From: an uncultured Chlamydiae bacterium
Lineage (GTDB): Bacteria > Chlamydiota > Chlamydiia > Chlamydiales > Rhabdochlamydiaceae
NCBI GenBank assembly: GCA_903824495.1
Contig: CAIJXB010000051.1
Location: forward strand, 79,387 to 143,386
Direction: 5' to 3'
DNA length: 64,000 nt
Both the position numbers and the translations under genes were made by a program. Position 1 is the first letter of the stretch, and each line of letters opens with the position of its first letter. Under the pieces are notes generated by a model. That model saw only the letters and a program-made list of their open reading frames with translations. It was not told the DNA's origin and searched no databases. Shown here piece by piece: positions 1 through 8,514 of this stretch.

Positions 1-660
1 CAAAAGCTCATCGCTTCGATTGGATCAGCATCTCGCCTTCCTAACATTGGCAACCTCTACTTATTAAACCCGATCCAGCCAAAGCCTCGTTACGAGTTTC
101 CTTTGACCTATTCATTGAAGGATCGCATCACGAGCGCTGTTGTTTCTCAGAAGAAAGAAAAAGCGGGAGAGGATGTTTCTAAAGAAAGAGAAATGGCTCT
201 TAGAAAACTAGAAGAAGGGCAAAGTCAGCTCATGCTCGGTCTTCCTTTGGAAGATCGCTTAGTTAACTACAACCCTTCACCCTTTCATCTTGTAGCAGCT
301 TCTCTACAAGAAGCTTGGAAAATGATCTACGCTCTTGTTACAGGATATGCAAGTCCCAAATATCTAGCGGGCCCAGTTGGTATTGTGCAAGTGATTCATT
401 ATGGATGGTCTCAGGGGATCAAAGAGGTTCTCTACATCGTTGCAGCGATCAGCCTTAACCTAGGAATTGTGAACCTTCTACCTATCCCAGTTCTAGATGG
501 AGGACACATCTGTTTTGCCTTCTACGAGATGATCACAAGAAGAAAGATCAAAGCCAAAACAATGGAAAGGCTTATCATCCCTTTCATTGTCCTCTTCGTG
601 GCTTTTTTCATCTACCTGACCTATCAAGATCTCTATAGACTTCTTGCTCGGTTTTTTTAG
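1..660 (+). CDS. rseP: RseP-type site-2 membrane metalloprotease, C-terminal part
   Basis: The reading frame is open from the first base, so the gene begins outside the window and only about 219 C-terminal residues are seen. The motif NLLPIPVLDGGH near the C-terminus is the second signature of site-2 proteases (NxxPxPxLDGG), whose Asp binds the active-site zinc. Hydrophobic segments flank it, as expected for the membrane-embedded catalytic core. A stretch before it (LAGPVGIVQVI) matches the GPVGI region between the PDZ and last membrane segments in RseP. The family cleaves transmembrane segments of anti-sigma factors and signal-peptide remnants in the inner membrane. The HExxH half and PDZ domains are not in view. 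The next gene starts 7 bases after the stop. The family assignment is firm; the substrate is unknown. Confidence 0.9.
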   Translation, partial: QKLIASIGSASRLPNIGNLYLLNPIQPKPRYEFPLTYSLKDRITSAVVSQKKEKAGEDVSKEREMALRKLEEGQSQLMLGLPLEDRLVNYNPSPFHLVAASLQEAWKMIYALVTGYASPKYLAGPVGIVQVIHYGWSQGIKEVLYIVAAISLNLGIVNLLPIPVLDGGHICFAFYEMITRRKIKAKTMERLIIPFIVLFVAFFIYLTYQDLYRLLARFF

Positions 661-667
661 GTTTAAA

Positions 668-1279
668 ATGAATTTAGCTAGTGCACCAGAAATCGGCCGA
701 GGGGATACCGTTATTTATTATACCGGCAGTTTTGACCCTGCCCATGAAGGGCATCTGTCTGCCATAAAAGCTGCTATAGAAAAAACTCAGGCAGTATGGG
801 CTGTGGTAGTTGTTTCTGGCGGAGAAAATAGTGAGAAACCAAATAGATCTTCCTGGGAGATTCGTAGACAGACAGCCCTTAAGGTGTTTGGTCGCTCAAG
901 TCAAATATGGGTATCCCCTTGGACAAAAGAAATAACCAAAAGATATCTCCTAGAAAGATCCTGCGTCATTAATCTTATGGGGACGGACATTTGGGAAAGG
1001 TATTGTAAAAGAACAGAAATCGATTTTCATAGCGTTTGTATTGTTATAAGAGATGGAGAAGATCCTGATTACTCCACTAATCTTACAGACAAAGAAATCT
1101 CTTATGTTAGTCCGGAAATTCAAGGGTGCTCTTCTTCAAAAATACGCAACTATCTTAAGCTTCATCCCGAACTTTATGAACGTACAACGAGCATCCCCTC
1201 AGGCACAATCTTAGACAGATTACCTTCCGAAGCACTCGAATATATCATCGAAAGCAAACTCTACTATCAAAGCAAATAA
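668..1279 (+). CDS. NadD-like nucleotidyltransferase
   Basis: The protein has about 203 residues and the HxGH nucleotidyltransferase fold. GSFDPAHEGHL near the N-terminus is the nucleotide-binding T/HxGH motif, and CSSSKIRNYL near residue 160 matches the second signature (SSTxIR). Nicotinate-mononucleotide adenylyltransferases (NadD, NAD synthesis) have this layout and about this length, but related cytidylyl- and adenylyltransferases share both motifs, so the substrate is not fixed. ATG at 668 is preferred to the in-frame TTG at 644, because TTG would overlap rseP and puts hydrophobic residues before the conserved strand. It follows rseP by 7 bases and is probably co-transcribed. No terminator is visible downstream. 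Confidence 0.72.
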   Translation: MNLASAPEIGRGDTVIYYTGSFDPAHEGHLSAIKAAIEKTQAVWAVVVVSGGENSEKPNRSSWEIRRQTALKVFGRSSQIWVSPWTKEITKRYLLERSCVINLMGTDIWERYCKRTEIDFHSVCIVIRDGEDPDYSTNLTDKEISYVSPEIQGCSSSKIRNYLKLHPELYERTTSIPSGTILDRLPSEALEYIIESKLYYQSK

Positions 1280-1375
1280 GCTCAAATTATTATTTAAGAG
1301 TGTGTAATTGTTTTTTTATTTGATGTTTTTCGGTTGATATAATACTGAAAATAAAATGCGATTTAGTTATAATCT

Positions 1376-1396
1376 CCCGAAATTGATCGGGTTTTT
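1376..1396 (+). terminator. Short hairpin plus T-run directly before the start codon at 1400
   Basis: CCCGA and TCGGG form a 5-bp stem with a 6-base loop, followed by TTTTT, and the ATG of the next gene comes three bases later. Two TATAAT-like boxes lie at 1338-1343 and 1368-1373, without convincing -35 boxes. The hairpin could end read-through from the nadD-like gene or sit in the leader of the glycosyltransferase gene. The stem is short, so the call is tentative. Confidence 0.35.
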
Positions 1397-1399
1397 AAA

Positions 1400-3085
1400 A
1401 TGAATGTAATAGATTTTTTTAGCAAAAAAGAATGTGGTTTTCATTCTTTTGTAGAGAAACATTTGGGCCTCTTTAGAGGAAGGTCTGTTTCAGAAATACC
1501 TCTGCATCACGGGAGTTTTCAGACACGCGAAACTGCGCTTTCTCCTTTTTTTGCTACAGTCTTTAAAATTATTTCTTCTCCTTCGTTCATTGTTCCTGCT
1601 GTTGCAACCTGTGCGATAGCTGTCCCTCTAGTTCTCCGCGAATCCAAAGTTACTGTTTTTTCGAGCTCTTTAGAAAATAAATTGGCAGAAAAAATGGACG
1701 ATATCGATCGGGCGCGCACTTTGGTAGACTTTTATAAGAAAATTCAAAGTAGCCTTTCGGGTGAAGATCAACGTTTATTTGAAAATTGGCTTCTCAAGTA
1801 TTGTCAAGTTTTGAGTAGGAGCGCTTCTAAAGAAGAGCGATTATTGGAAGAATTGAACACAGATGCTTTCCAAGAAGCGGATCTTAAGGCACAAATCATC
1901 GAATTTCTGAGTAGCCTTGACAAAGAAGAGCTCACTGCGCAAGGGGAAAAGCGCATCGCGATCCTTTACACAGGACTTGGTGGCGGCGGGCACAAAGCTC
2001 CAGCGAGCGCTATCAAGGGGAAATTGCTTAGTGAAAAATACACTGTAGAAATGATTGATACCGACGAGATCGAAAAGGAGTTTGAGCCAAAAATCTTTGG
2101 TAGGGGTCATGAGGATATATGGACAGAGTTTTATCAAAGAAAAGGGCAGCCCGCTTTGGCAAATTTCTTATGGAAGGTGCATCATTGGCTTTATCGCCCG
2201 GAATGGAGAAAAACGGCGCGAGTTGTTCGTGATAAGTTGATAGCATTTAGACCAGATCTGATATTTACTGTAGCTGACCACAAACCACAATTTGCTTCTT
2301 TGGCCTACAGCCTTAATAGGAAAATGATCTTTGTGCATACCGATAACAAATTCAGCTCTAAACTTAAGGAAATTGCCGAAATCCAATCCATTTTTAACAA
2401 TGCACTTGTTAAATTTACAAAACCATCTATGGCAGAACCTGTAAGTTATAGGAAAACCCTTCCGAATATTCTGGGAATCCAAGAACAAATCATTGAGCTT
2501 CAAATACCTGTAAGACGTGGATTTAAGCAGGTCTCTTCTTTAGAGCAAAATGAGATAAAAAAAGAAATGGGCCTTGATCCGTCTGTAAAAGTTTGTTTGA
2601 TTATGATGGGAAATAATGGAATTCAAGGCGAAGTATATTCCATTTTGAATAAAGTCTATGAAGAAAGACATGAGACCAAAGAGAGATTGCATCTGATCGT
2701 TGTCTGTGGAAGAAACCTAGCTCTTGCAAAGGAACTAAGTTCTTATGGGAAATTTGAAGGCACTACCATAACTATGGATGTAAGAGGTTTTTTAGAGGAA
2801 TCTCAAATGGTCAAGGTAGCACAATCCGCAGATGTTTGGCTTACCAAAATGGGTGGATCAACAGGCTCTGAGGCTCTGGCAACTAGAAAGCAAGTGCTCT
2901 CTGTCTCCGTGGCAGCTCATGCCTGGGAAGAAAGGAACGCATTAGCGACCCAAGCTTGTGGTCTTTCTGAGCCTTTTAATAAAAATGGAAAAATACTCCC
3001 CCAGATAGACAGGGCTTGTAAAAAAACTCCTCCGATCTGTTTCATACCTGATTGGGAAGAGCAGCTGATGCAGATTTTGGATTAG
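1400..3085 (+). CDS. MGDG-synthase-like glycosyltransferase with N-terminal extension
   Basis: The 561-residue protein carries TGLGGGGHKAPASAIKG at about residues 192-208, the Gly-rich N-terminal signature of monogalactosyl/monoglucosyl-diacylglycerol synthases and MurG-like GT28 enzymes. WLTKMGGSTGSEALA near residue 490 matches the C-terminal nucleotide-sugar-binding region. Family members move a sugar from UDP-sugar to diacylglycerol. The first 190 residues are an extension without recognised homology; residues about 56-78 form a hydrophobic segment that could be a membrane anchor. The acceptor lipid is unknown. The TAG stop overlaps the TAA of the convergent kinase-like gene by 3 bases. 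Whether the enzyme acts on bacterial or host membrane lipid cannot be told from sequence. Confidence 0.75.
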   Translation: MNVIDFFSKKECGFHSFVEKHLGLFRGRSVSEIPLHHGSFQTRETALSPFFATVFKIISSPSFIVPAVATCAIAVPLVLRESKVTVFSSSLENKLAEKMDDIDRARTLVDFYKKIQSSLSGEDQRLFENWLLKYCQVLSRSASKEERLLEELNTDAFQEADLKAQIIEFLSSLDKEELTAQGEKRIAILYTGLGGGGHKAPASAIKGKLLSEKYTVEMIDTDEIEKEFEPKIFGRGHEDIWTEFYQRKGQPALANFLWKVHHWLYRPEWRKTARVVRDKLIAFRPDLIFTVADHKPQFASLAYSLNRKMIFVHTDNKFSSKLKEIAEIQSIFNNALVKFTKPSMAEPVSYRKTLPNILGIQEQIIELQIPVRRGFKQVSSLEQNEIKKEMGLDPSVKVCLIMMGNNGIQGEVYSILNKVYEERHETKERLHLIVVCGRNLALAKELSSYGKFEGTTITMDVRGFLEESQMVKVAQSADVWLTKMGGSTGSEALATRKQVLSVSVAAHAWEERNALATQACGLSEPFNKNGKILPQIDRACKKTPPICFIPDWEEQLMQILD

Positions 3086-4293
3086 TACTTATTATCTAAA
3101 GTAAAGTTGTCGCACATGTCATCCACAAACTGAAGGCATTCTCTTTGCAGTTCTAAAGCATTAACTTCTATTAGTCCCATCTCTACCTCTTCTTTCGATA
3201 TTTCGCCCTCATTGTTTTTAAGCCGCAAATATAGTTGAGCACTTTTTCTGCAAACCGCAATGAATAAATGCCATGCACGCTGCTCTGGCGGAGTAAGAGA
3301 ATCAAAGGAAGGGGAGTTGGTCCAATAGAGGTCATCTGGTATGCTTTGTCCACTACATTCAGAGTCAAAAACCATCTGACGTGCCAAGATAAACTTTTCC
3401 CACTTTAAGCAAGCTGCCATCTTCGGAAACCAAGTAACTATGTTTGTAACAATAAACCCATGCCAGTCGATAAGAGGGGTATTGATGTCTGCAAAGCATT
3501 TGCAACAATCCCAGCGAACATAATCATCCAGTTTTCTAGTTTGATTCGCTCCCCATATTTTCGTAGACCCAAAATCGGTGAGATAGGGTATTAGTCTGAA
3601 GAGCCCTTCATCATCAGTCCTTTCTTCAACTAGAACGTTCTTCAGGTGAACATCGCCATGTACTACCCCTTGCCCGTGCATCCAAATAAGGGTGCGCACT
3701 ATATCTCGCATACAATAAGACTTTTGAGAAGGATTGTTAAACTTTGAGCTTTCTAATTTATTGGTTAACCGTTTTTGAGTATAAATATTTTGATGGATCT
3801 GCTTCAAGGGTTCTAAAAAATAGACCCCTATTGGTTTTTCCCTGATAAATTGCTCGTAAAGAACCTTTGGAATGCTAATCTCATCGATTGTTTCACTATC
3901 AACTTCAGTCCAGACCGATTCAAACTGCTGTATATCTCTTTTTCCTCCAGTAATGGGTATTTTTATACTATTTGAAGAAAAAAATTTTTTCCAAGCTCCA
4001 GAGCCAACTAGATCTTCTCTTGGGAAAAGCAAAGATAGCTCTTCTTGTTTTTTATCCCACTTAATAAAAAATTTTCCTCCTTCAATGATTTCCGATGATC
4101 CATCCGTAACAAATCTTCTATTCGATTGTATAAAGGAATTAACCCTATTACAAACAAGCGCACTTAGAATCGAATTTGGAAAGACGGTATATTTGCGGGT
4201 ACTATAGCCTCGATAGAGGGCCTGAAATTTGGTTATCCCTTGCGTACAAAGGGCGCTAAGATTGAAGGGGCTTCGAATATGTTCTGTAATCAT
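3082..4293 (-). CDS. Protein-kinase-like fold protein
   Basis: The 403-residue protein has the catalytic landmarks of the protein-kinase-like superfamily. HGDVHLKNVLV at about residues 212-222 matches the catalytic loop HxDxxxxN, and TDFGSTK at about 238-244 matches the DFG magnesium loop. VGSGAWKKFF near residue 95 may be a glycine-rich loop. An alpha-C Glu and the APE motif were not identified, so it could be a Ser/Thr kinase, an aminoglycoside-phosphotransferase-like small-molecule kinase or an inactive relative. The C-terminal 120 residues show no recognised domain. It is a single gene converging on the glycosyltransferase gene, overlapping it at the stop codons. The ribosome-binding site is weak. 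A host-directed role is possible for a chlamydial relative, but nothing in the sequence proves secretion. Confidence 0.62.
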   Translation of the reverse strand: MITEHIRSPFNLSALCTQGITKFQALYRGYSTRKYTVFPNSILSALVCNRVNSFIQSNRRFVTDGSSEIIEGGKFFIKWDKKQEELSLLFPREDLVGSGAWKKFFSSNSIKIPITGGKRDIQQFESVWTEVDSETIDEISIPKVLYEQFIREKPIGVYFLEPLKQIHQNIYTQKRLTNKLESSKFNNPSQKSYCMRDIVRTLIWMHGQGVVHGDVHLKNVLVEERTDDEGLFRLIPYLTDFGSTKIWGANQTRKLDDYVRWDCCKCFADINTPLIDWHGFIVTNIVTWFPKMAACLKWEKFILARQMVFDSECSGQSIPDDLYWTNSPSFDSLTPPEQRAWHLFIAVCRKSAQLYLRLKNNEGEISKEEVEMGLIEVNALELQRECLQFVDDMCDNFTLDNKY

Positions 4294-4444
4294 ATGAATT
4301 TTCTTTCGTGAAACTATTTAATTTAAAATAGCTTTCGTTTGTATTGTTGCATATAATGCTATTTGATTTTAATCAATGTTGTTTTATTTGTTCTTTGTGG
4401 CTAGGAAATCATAGGGGGACCAAATTGGGCAGTATCTAACTTAA

Positions 4445-4542
4445 ATGCAAACCCCACCTCAAAAAGGTGAGTTTTGTTTTTATAGCAAAATTGTCTATTG
4501 CACATTATAAATCAATTAACTATTACTGGATTTTAGGGGCCT
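4445..4542 (+). repeat. 98-bp intergenic repeat, copy 1 (terminator hairpin plus conserved tail)
   Basis: This stretch matches 20356-20453 closely over the same length. It begins with the hairpin ACCCCACCT/AGGTG followed by a T-rich run at 4449-4482, here with an imperfect stem. It continues with a conserved AT-rich tail containing CATTATAAATCA and GGATTTTAGGG. The tail lies 60 bases before the autotransporter start and could hold its promoter (TATAAAT-like box). Bases 4294-4602 hold no other gene. The hairpin alone recurs after the autotransporter at 8459. Confidence 0.75.
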
Positions 4543-4602
4543 GGTTTTCTCTAATAAGAAAAGCCACGCCCTGAAATTTTATCTATTTTTATGAGAGGCG
4601 TT

Positions 4603-7600
4603 ATGGCAAAGCAAAAAAAACAGATCCATGCAGGTGTATGGACAGTACTTCTTCTTTCGACAGCTCCCTTAGCGATCTTTGCTGATAGCACCTGGGTAGG
4701 TGGAACCTCTGATGACTTAAACACAGCTAGCAACTGGGCTCCTTCTGGAGTTCCCGGTTCTACAGATACAGCGATCTTTGATAGTTTGACAGCTACAAGC
4801 TTAGCTCCAAATGCAACTACTGATTTTTCGATAGGAACACTTAATTTTCCAAATAGCGCTTCAGCGTTTGCTTTTACAATTGATAACTGCAAGCTCGCTC
4901 TTGAAGACATCACAGGTGCTCATACAAATACAACGATCACAGTAAGCAACATAGACAACAGCACAGACATTACAGGAAATTTAGTAAGTTTTAGTGGTTC
5001 GACTCCTTCTTTAGGAAGCGCTACCTTCCATGTGACCAATAGCGGGACCTCTTCAGGTTCTATTTCTGGTGTTACACAGAGTAAGGTGAGTCATTATCAG
5101 GTTGGCGTTTCTTCATTTGGCATTCCGTTGACTATAGGGACCGGAGGGGCATTTACCGTTACCAACATAGGGGTAGATAGTACCGTTGGTACGGGAGGGA
5201 ATCAAATCGGATACTTGGCTAACTCTCAAATGCAGATCGATGGCATATTCACAGCTGTTGATAGCGCGGTATTTACCTTTTCTAATACAGGTACATATAC
5301 CGGTCAAAACGACACTAACGGCAACGTTGTCGGATATGTCGGTAACCCGCAACTTACCTTTTCAAATTCTTTTACAGCAGGAGAGGACCTTACCATTACC
5401 GTCACAAACGTCGGAACCGATAGCAGTGATGGAATAGGGGGTAATTTAGTGGGCTATATCGGTGATCCACAGCTAGAATTCTCAGACCCATACATCTCCC
5501 TTAACAATACAACGATAAGCATTTCTAATAGGGGAACCGATAGTGGTATTAAAGCAAATGGAGACCTTACGGCTGTTGTTACAGACAGTCAACTTACTGT
5601 AGATGACACGTTCAGTGTTGGAGATCATTTTTCGATCACTGCAACAAATGAAGGAACCCATAGTAGCACAGGATCGGGAGGAGCAGAGACTGGGTATATT
5701 TCTTCTAGACAGCTTTCATTTGGCGGGGCCTTTAGCTCTGGTGACAATGCTACATTTACAGTTTCTAATACAGGAACCTCTAGTGGCGATACGACAAGCG
5801 GTAACTCTGTTGGGTTTATAAGCAATGCCCAGATTGCTTTTGATGACATTTTTCAAACAGGTGATTTCTGCTCTATTACAGTGACAAACAGTGGAACAGA
5901 TAGTAGCAGTGGGGTTGGGAATAACAATGTTGGTCATGTCGCTTCCTATCAACTAGCATTTAATAGCTCGTTTCTCTCTGGAGACAATACGACAATCACA
6001 GCCTCTAACAGTGGGATAGGAAGTAGCGTAGGTGTATTCAATCAGGCCGCATTTATTGGCACTTCTCAAGTTATCGTATCAGATGCATTTCAGACCGGAA
6101 ACTCTTTAACGATTAACATATCAAATAGTGGATCTGATACCGGCACTAACAGCGGAAGCTCGAATAATTTTGGGGTCATGGATGACGCGCAATTGCATTT
6201 TGCAAGTACATGCACCATTCTTGATGATGCCACAATTACTCTGTCTAATGTCGGAACCAACACGAGCTCGACAGCGGATGTAGTTGGAGTTGTTTTTGGA
6301 GAGCAGATTGTGGTAGCTGGTGCATTTTCAGCTGGTAAGAACTTGCATATCACTGCAACCAATGAGTCTACTACTTCCGTAGTGAATACAAACGTTGGTG
6401 TAGTGTACGCGCAAATGAAATTTCAATCGGGATTCACAGCAGGTGACGGCCTTGTATTGATTGCTGAGAACAACGGATCCAATGCTCATGTTAACGGCTC
6501 TCAAATAGTCTTTCAAAATGGATTTGAATTCACAGGTACAGCAAGGCTTACAGCCATCAATGAAGGCTCAGTCAACGGGAATGGTATCTCAATGTCAGGT
6601 ACGTGTCCTGGAGGAGACCTTTACATTACCCTTCAAAATAGCTCGCTTTTAGTGAACTCAACTCCAACCTTTGAGATTTCATCCCTCACGGGAGATGCTA
6701 ATTCTCTAGCTAAAGTGGATGGTCCTTTCACGATCAATACGCCCTCTACAGTGAATGCGGTTTTTGCTGGGTCTATCCAAGATGCTACTATTTTTATACA
6801 ATCTAGTTTGATCAAGACGGGGGCCGGCTCTCAAACGCTCTCTGGAGCTAATGCTTATTCAGGGGGCACAACCGTTGAAGAAGGGACGTTGATTGCAAAC
6901 GGCTCTTTTACAAGCGATATTGAAGTAGACTTAAATGGGATACTAAAAGGAAATGGATCGATAGCAGCTGATGTCACTGTAGTTGGAACCATAGCTCCCG
7001 GAGAAAGTATCGGAACCCTTACGATGGGAAGCTATACAAATAATGGCGGTACCTACGAAGCAGAGCTCAATAACCTTGGAGAGAGTGACCTTATTAACGT
7101 AACAGGCCTTGCAACGATCAACGGAGGAACAGTACTTGTTAGTTCCGCAGGTGGGGGATATGTCTATCAAACGCCTTACACCATTGTAACATCAGCAGGT
7201 AGAACAGGAACATATACTCAGGCGTTATCAGCTGGTTCATTTATCACGCCAACTCTCACCTACGATCTTGATAATGTGTACTTGACAATCCAAGCCGATA
7301 CAGCAGCAGCAGCCAAGACATTTAATGAGCGCGCTGTTGCAGGCCAATTAGATGCTATCATCGCTCCTAATGAGACTCAGACGCGCCTTCTTAACGAAAT
7401 TGTCACTCTATCAGCATCAGAAGCAGCATCTGCCTTAGACAGTGTATCTGGATGGCAATATACAAATACGTTCTTCGTAGCAGAGACTGTGAACGAAGAA
7501 TTTATCAGACGTCTTTATGACCCAATCCGTTCTCTTGTCACTTCAGATCAAGCCTGCGGCTGCGCCTGCAGCCCCTGCGTAGAGCAAAAGTGCTGTGATG

Positions 7601-8421
7601 ACTACAGTACTTGGTTAGAGGCAGGAGGCACGCATTCACAGCTCAGTGGCAACAGTAATGCCCACAGCATTACCTTAAATGGATGGGAAATCACCGGAGG
7701 GATCCAAAAGACATTCCATTGTAATTGGACACTTGGTGTTGCAGGATCCTATGAGCATGACCATATCAAATACAGTCATAGCGGCGGCTCTAGTGGCAGT
7801 GACACATGGCTAGTTGGGCTTTATGGTCTTTATCGCCCTACTTACTTCTACACTCTTGTGGACTTTGCCTACGGTCAGAGCTTAAACGATATGAAACGCT
7901 CCATTAACGTAGGTTCTGATCACTTTACAGGGCATGGTACTTCGCACGTGTCTCAGTTCACCTTCTATGGAGAAACGGGTGTTGATTGGAACTTATCACC
8001 TCTTTTACTCCAACCCTTCTTCGGCCTTGAGACAGGTTCTTATTGGCAAAGAAGTGTTCGTGAGCACTATTCCGGCGGATGGGGCCTTCATATTGAAGGC
8101 AAAGACCGCAACCTTCTCAGCTCCCGTCTTGGCGTCCACCTAACATCTAACAAGATCCCCCATCAAATATCCATCAGTCTTGATATGGCCTGGGATAAAC
8201 GCTACTTTAGCAACCACAACACCCAACAAGAAAACTTCTATCAATTTGGAGACACCATCCAGATTAAAGGAGTCAATCTAGGCTCTAATAGCTTCGATTA
8301 CGCCCTAACATTCACCAAATGTATCAACGAACACTACAAAGTGTACCTAAGAGGATCGGGTGAGATTTGGAACCAAGCGTATGAGTGCAATGCATTAGCT
8401 GGATTTGAATTTAGTTGGTAG
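4603..8421 (+). CDS. Autotransporter with about twelve 40-residue passenger repeats
   Basis: The 1272-residue protein is a type V secreted surface protein. ATG 4603 is preferred to ATG 4591, because AGAGG lies 5-6 bases before it and the signal peptide (basic MAKQKKQ, hydrophobic core, cut after AIFA) then starts properly. The early passenger region WVGGTSDDLNTASNW resembles other autotransporter N-termini. Residues about 207-663 are tandem repeats of about 40 residues. A passenger-associated beta repeat follows (KTGAGSQTLSGANAYSGGTT, near residue 740). Six Cys in CGCACSPCVEQKCC (about residues 985-998) precede the C-terminal barrel, which begins at YSTWLEAGG and ends with FEFSW, the usual aromatic C-terminus read by the BAM machinery. 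A strong terminator follows. It resembles chlamydial Pmp proteins in architecture but lacks obvious GGAI/FxxN series. Confidence 0.9.
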   Translation: MAKQKKQIHAGVWTVLLLSTAPLAIFADSTWVGGTSDDLNTASNWAPSGVPGSTDTAIFDSLTATSLAPNATTDFSIGTLNFPNSASAFAFTIDNCKLALEDITGAHTNTTITVSNIDNSTDITGNLVSFSGSTPSLGSATFHVTNSGTSSGSISGVTQSKVSHYQVGVSSFGIPLTIGTGGAFTVTNIGVDSTVGTGGNQIGYLANSQMQIDGIFTAVDSAVFTFSNTGTYTGQNDTNGNVVGYVGNPQLTFSNSFTAGEDLTITVTNVGTDSSDGIGGNLVGYIGDPQLEFSDPYISLNNTTISISNRGTDSGIKANGDLTAVVTDSQLTVDDTFSVGDHFSITATNEGTHSSTGSGGAETGYISSRQLSFGGAFSSGDNATFTVSNTGTSSGDTTSGNSVGFISNAQIAFDDIFQTGDFCSITVTNSGTDSSSGVGNNNVGHVASYQLAFNSSFLSGDNTTITASNSGIGSSVGVFNQAAFIGTSQVIVSDAFQTGNSLTINISNSGSDTGTNSGSSNNFGVMDDAQLHFASTCTILDDATITLSNVGTNTSSTADVVGVVFGEQIVVAGAFSAGKNLHITATNESTTSVVNTNVGVVYAQMKFQSGFTAGDGLVLIAENNGSNAHVNGSQIVFQNGFEFTGTARLTAINEGSVNGNGISMSGTCPGGDLYITLQNSSLLVNSTPTFEISSLTGDANSLAKVDGPFTINTPSTVNAVFAGSIQDATIFIQSSLIKTGAGSQTLSGANAYSGGTTVEEGTLIANGSFTSDIEVDLNGILKGNGSIAADVTVVGTIAPGESIGTLTMGSYTNNGGTYEAELNNLGESDLINVTGLATINGGTVLVSSAGGGYVYQTPYTIVTSAGRTGTYTQALSAGSFITPTLTYDLDNVYLTIQADTAAAAKTFNERAVAGQLDAIIAPNETQTRLLNEIVTLSASEAASALDSVSGWQYTNTFFVAETVNEEFIRRLYDPIRSLVTSDQACGCACSPCVEQKCCDDYSTWLEAGGTHSQLSGNSNAHSITLNGWEITGGIQKTFHCNWTLGVAGSYEHDHIKYSHSGGSSGSDTWLVGLYGLYRPTYFYTLVDFAYGQSLNDMKRSINVGSDHFTGHGTSHVSQFTFYGETGVDWNLSPLLLQPFFGLETGSYWQRSVREHYSGGWGLHIEGKDRNLLSSRLGVHLTSNKIPHQISISLDMAWDKRYFSNHNTQQENFYQFGDTIQIKGVNLGSNSFDYALTFTKCINEHYKVYLRGSGEIWNQAYECNALAGFEFSW
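5221..6590 (+). repeat. Coding tandem repeats of about 120 bp in the autotransporter passenger
   Basis: About twelve units of roughly 40 codons (36-41) follow the pattern: Gln-hydrophobic start, F-F-GD/GN, a beta strand of TITVTN type, then NxGTxSSxGxGGNxVGY. Early units are more alike than the last three, which shorten and drift. The pattern predicts one beta-helix coil set per unit. The repeats differ at DNA level, so they are old rather than freshly expanded. Confidence 0.85.
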
Positions 8422-8458
8422 TGATCTTTTAGGCTTAGTTACAGTTTTTAACAAAGAC

Positions 8459-8492
8459 AAACCCCACCTCAAAAAGGTGGGGTTTTGATTTT
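8459..8492 (+). terminator. Rho-independent terminator of the autotransporter gene
   Basis: AAACCCCACCT and AGGTGGGGTTT make a perfect 11-bp stem around a 5-base loop, followed by a T-rich run (TTTTGATTTT). It lies 38 bases after the stop codon. The same hairpin type is found in the repeats at 4445 and 20356. Confidence 0.9.
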
Positions 8493-8514
8493 CGGTCATC
8501 TATGTTCTTTATGT

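Noticed and set aside
1338..1373. Two TATAAT boxes before the glycosyltransferase gene
   Set aside because: No -35 box at a fitting distance for either, in a very AT-rich stretch; not listed as a promoter.
5221..6590. Regular repeats that could suggest a CRISPR array
   Set aside because: The period is about 120 bp, it is fully coding, and the units differ at DNA level; there are no identical short repeats with unique spacers.
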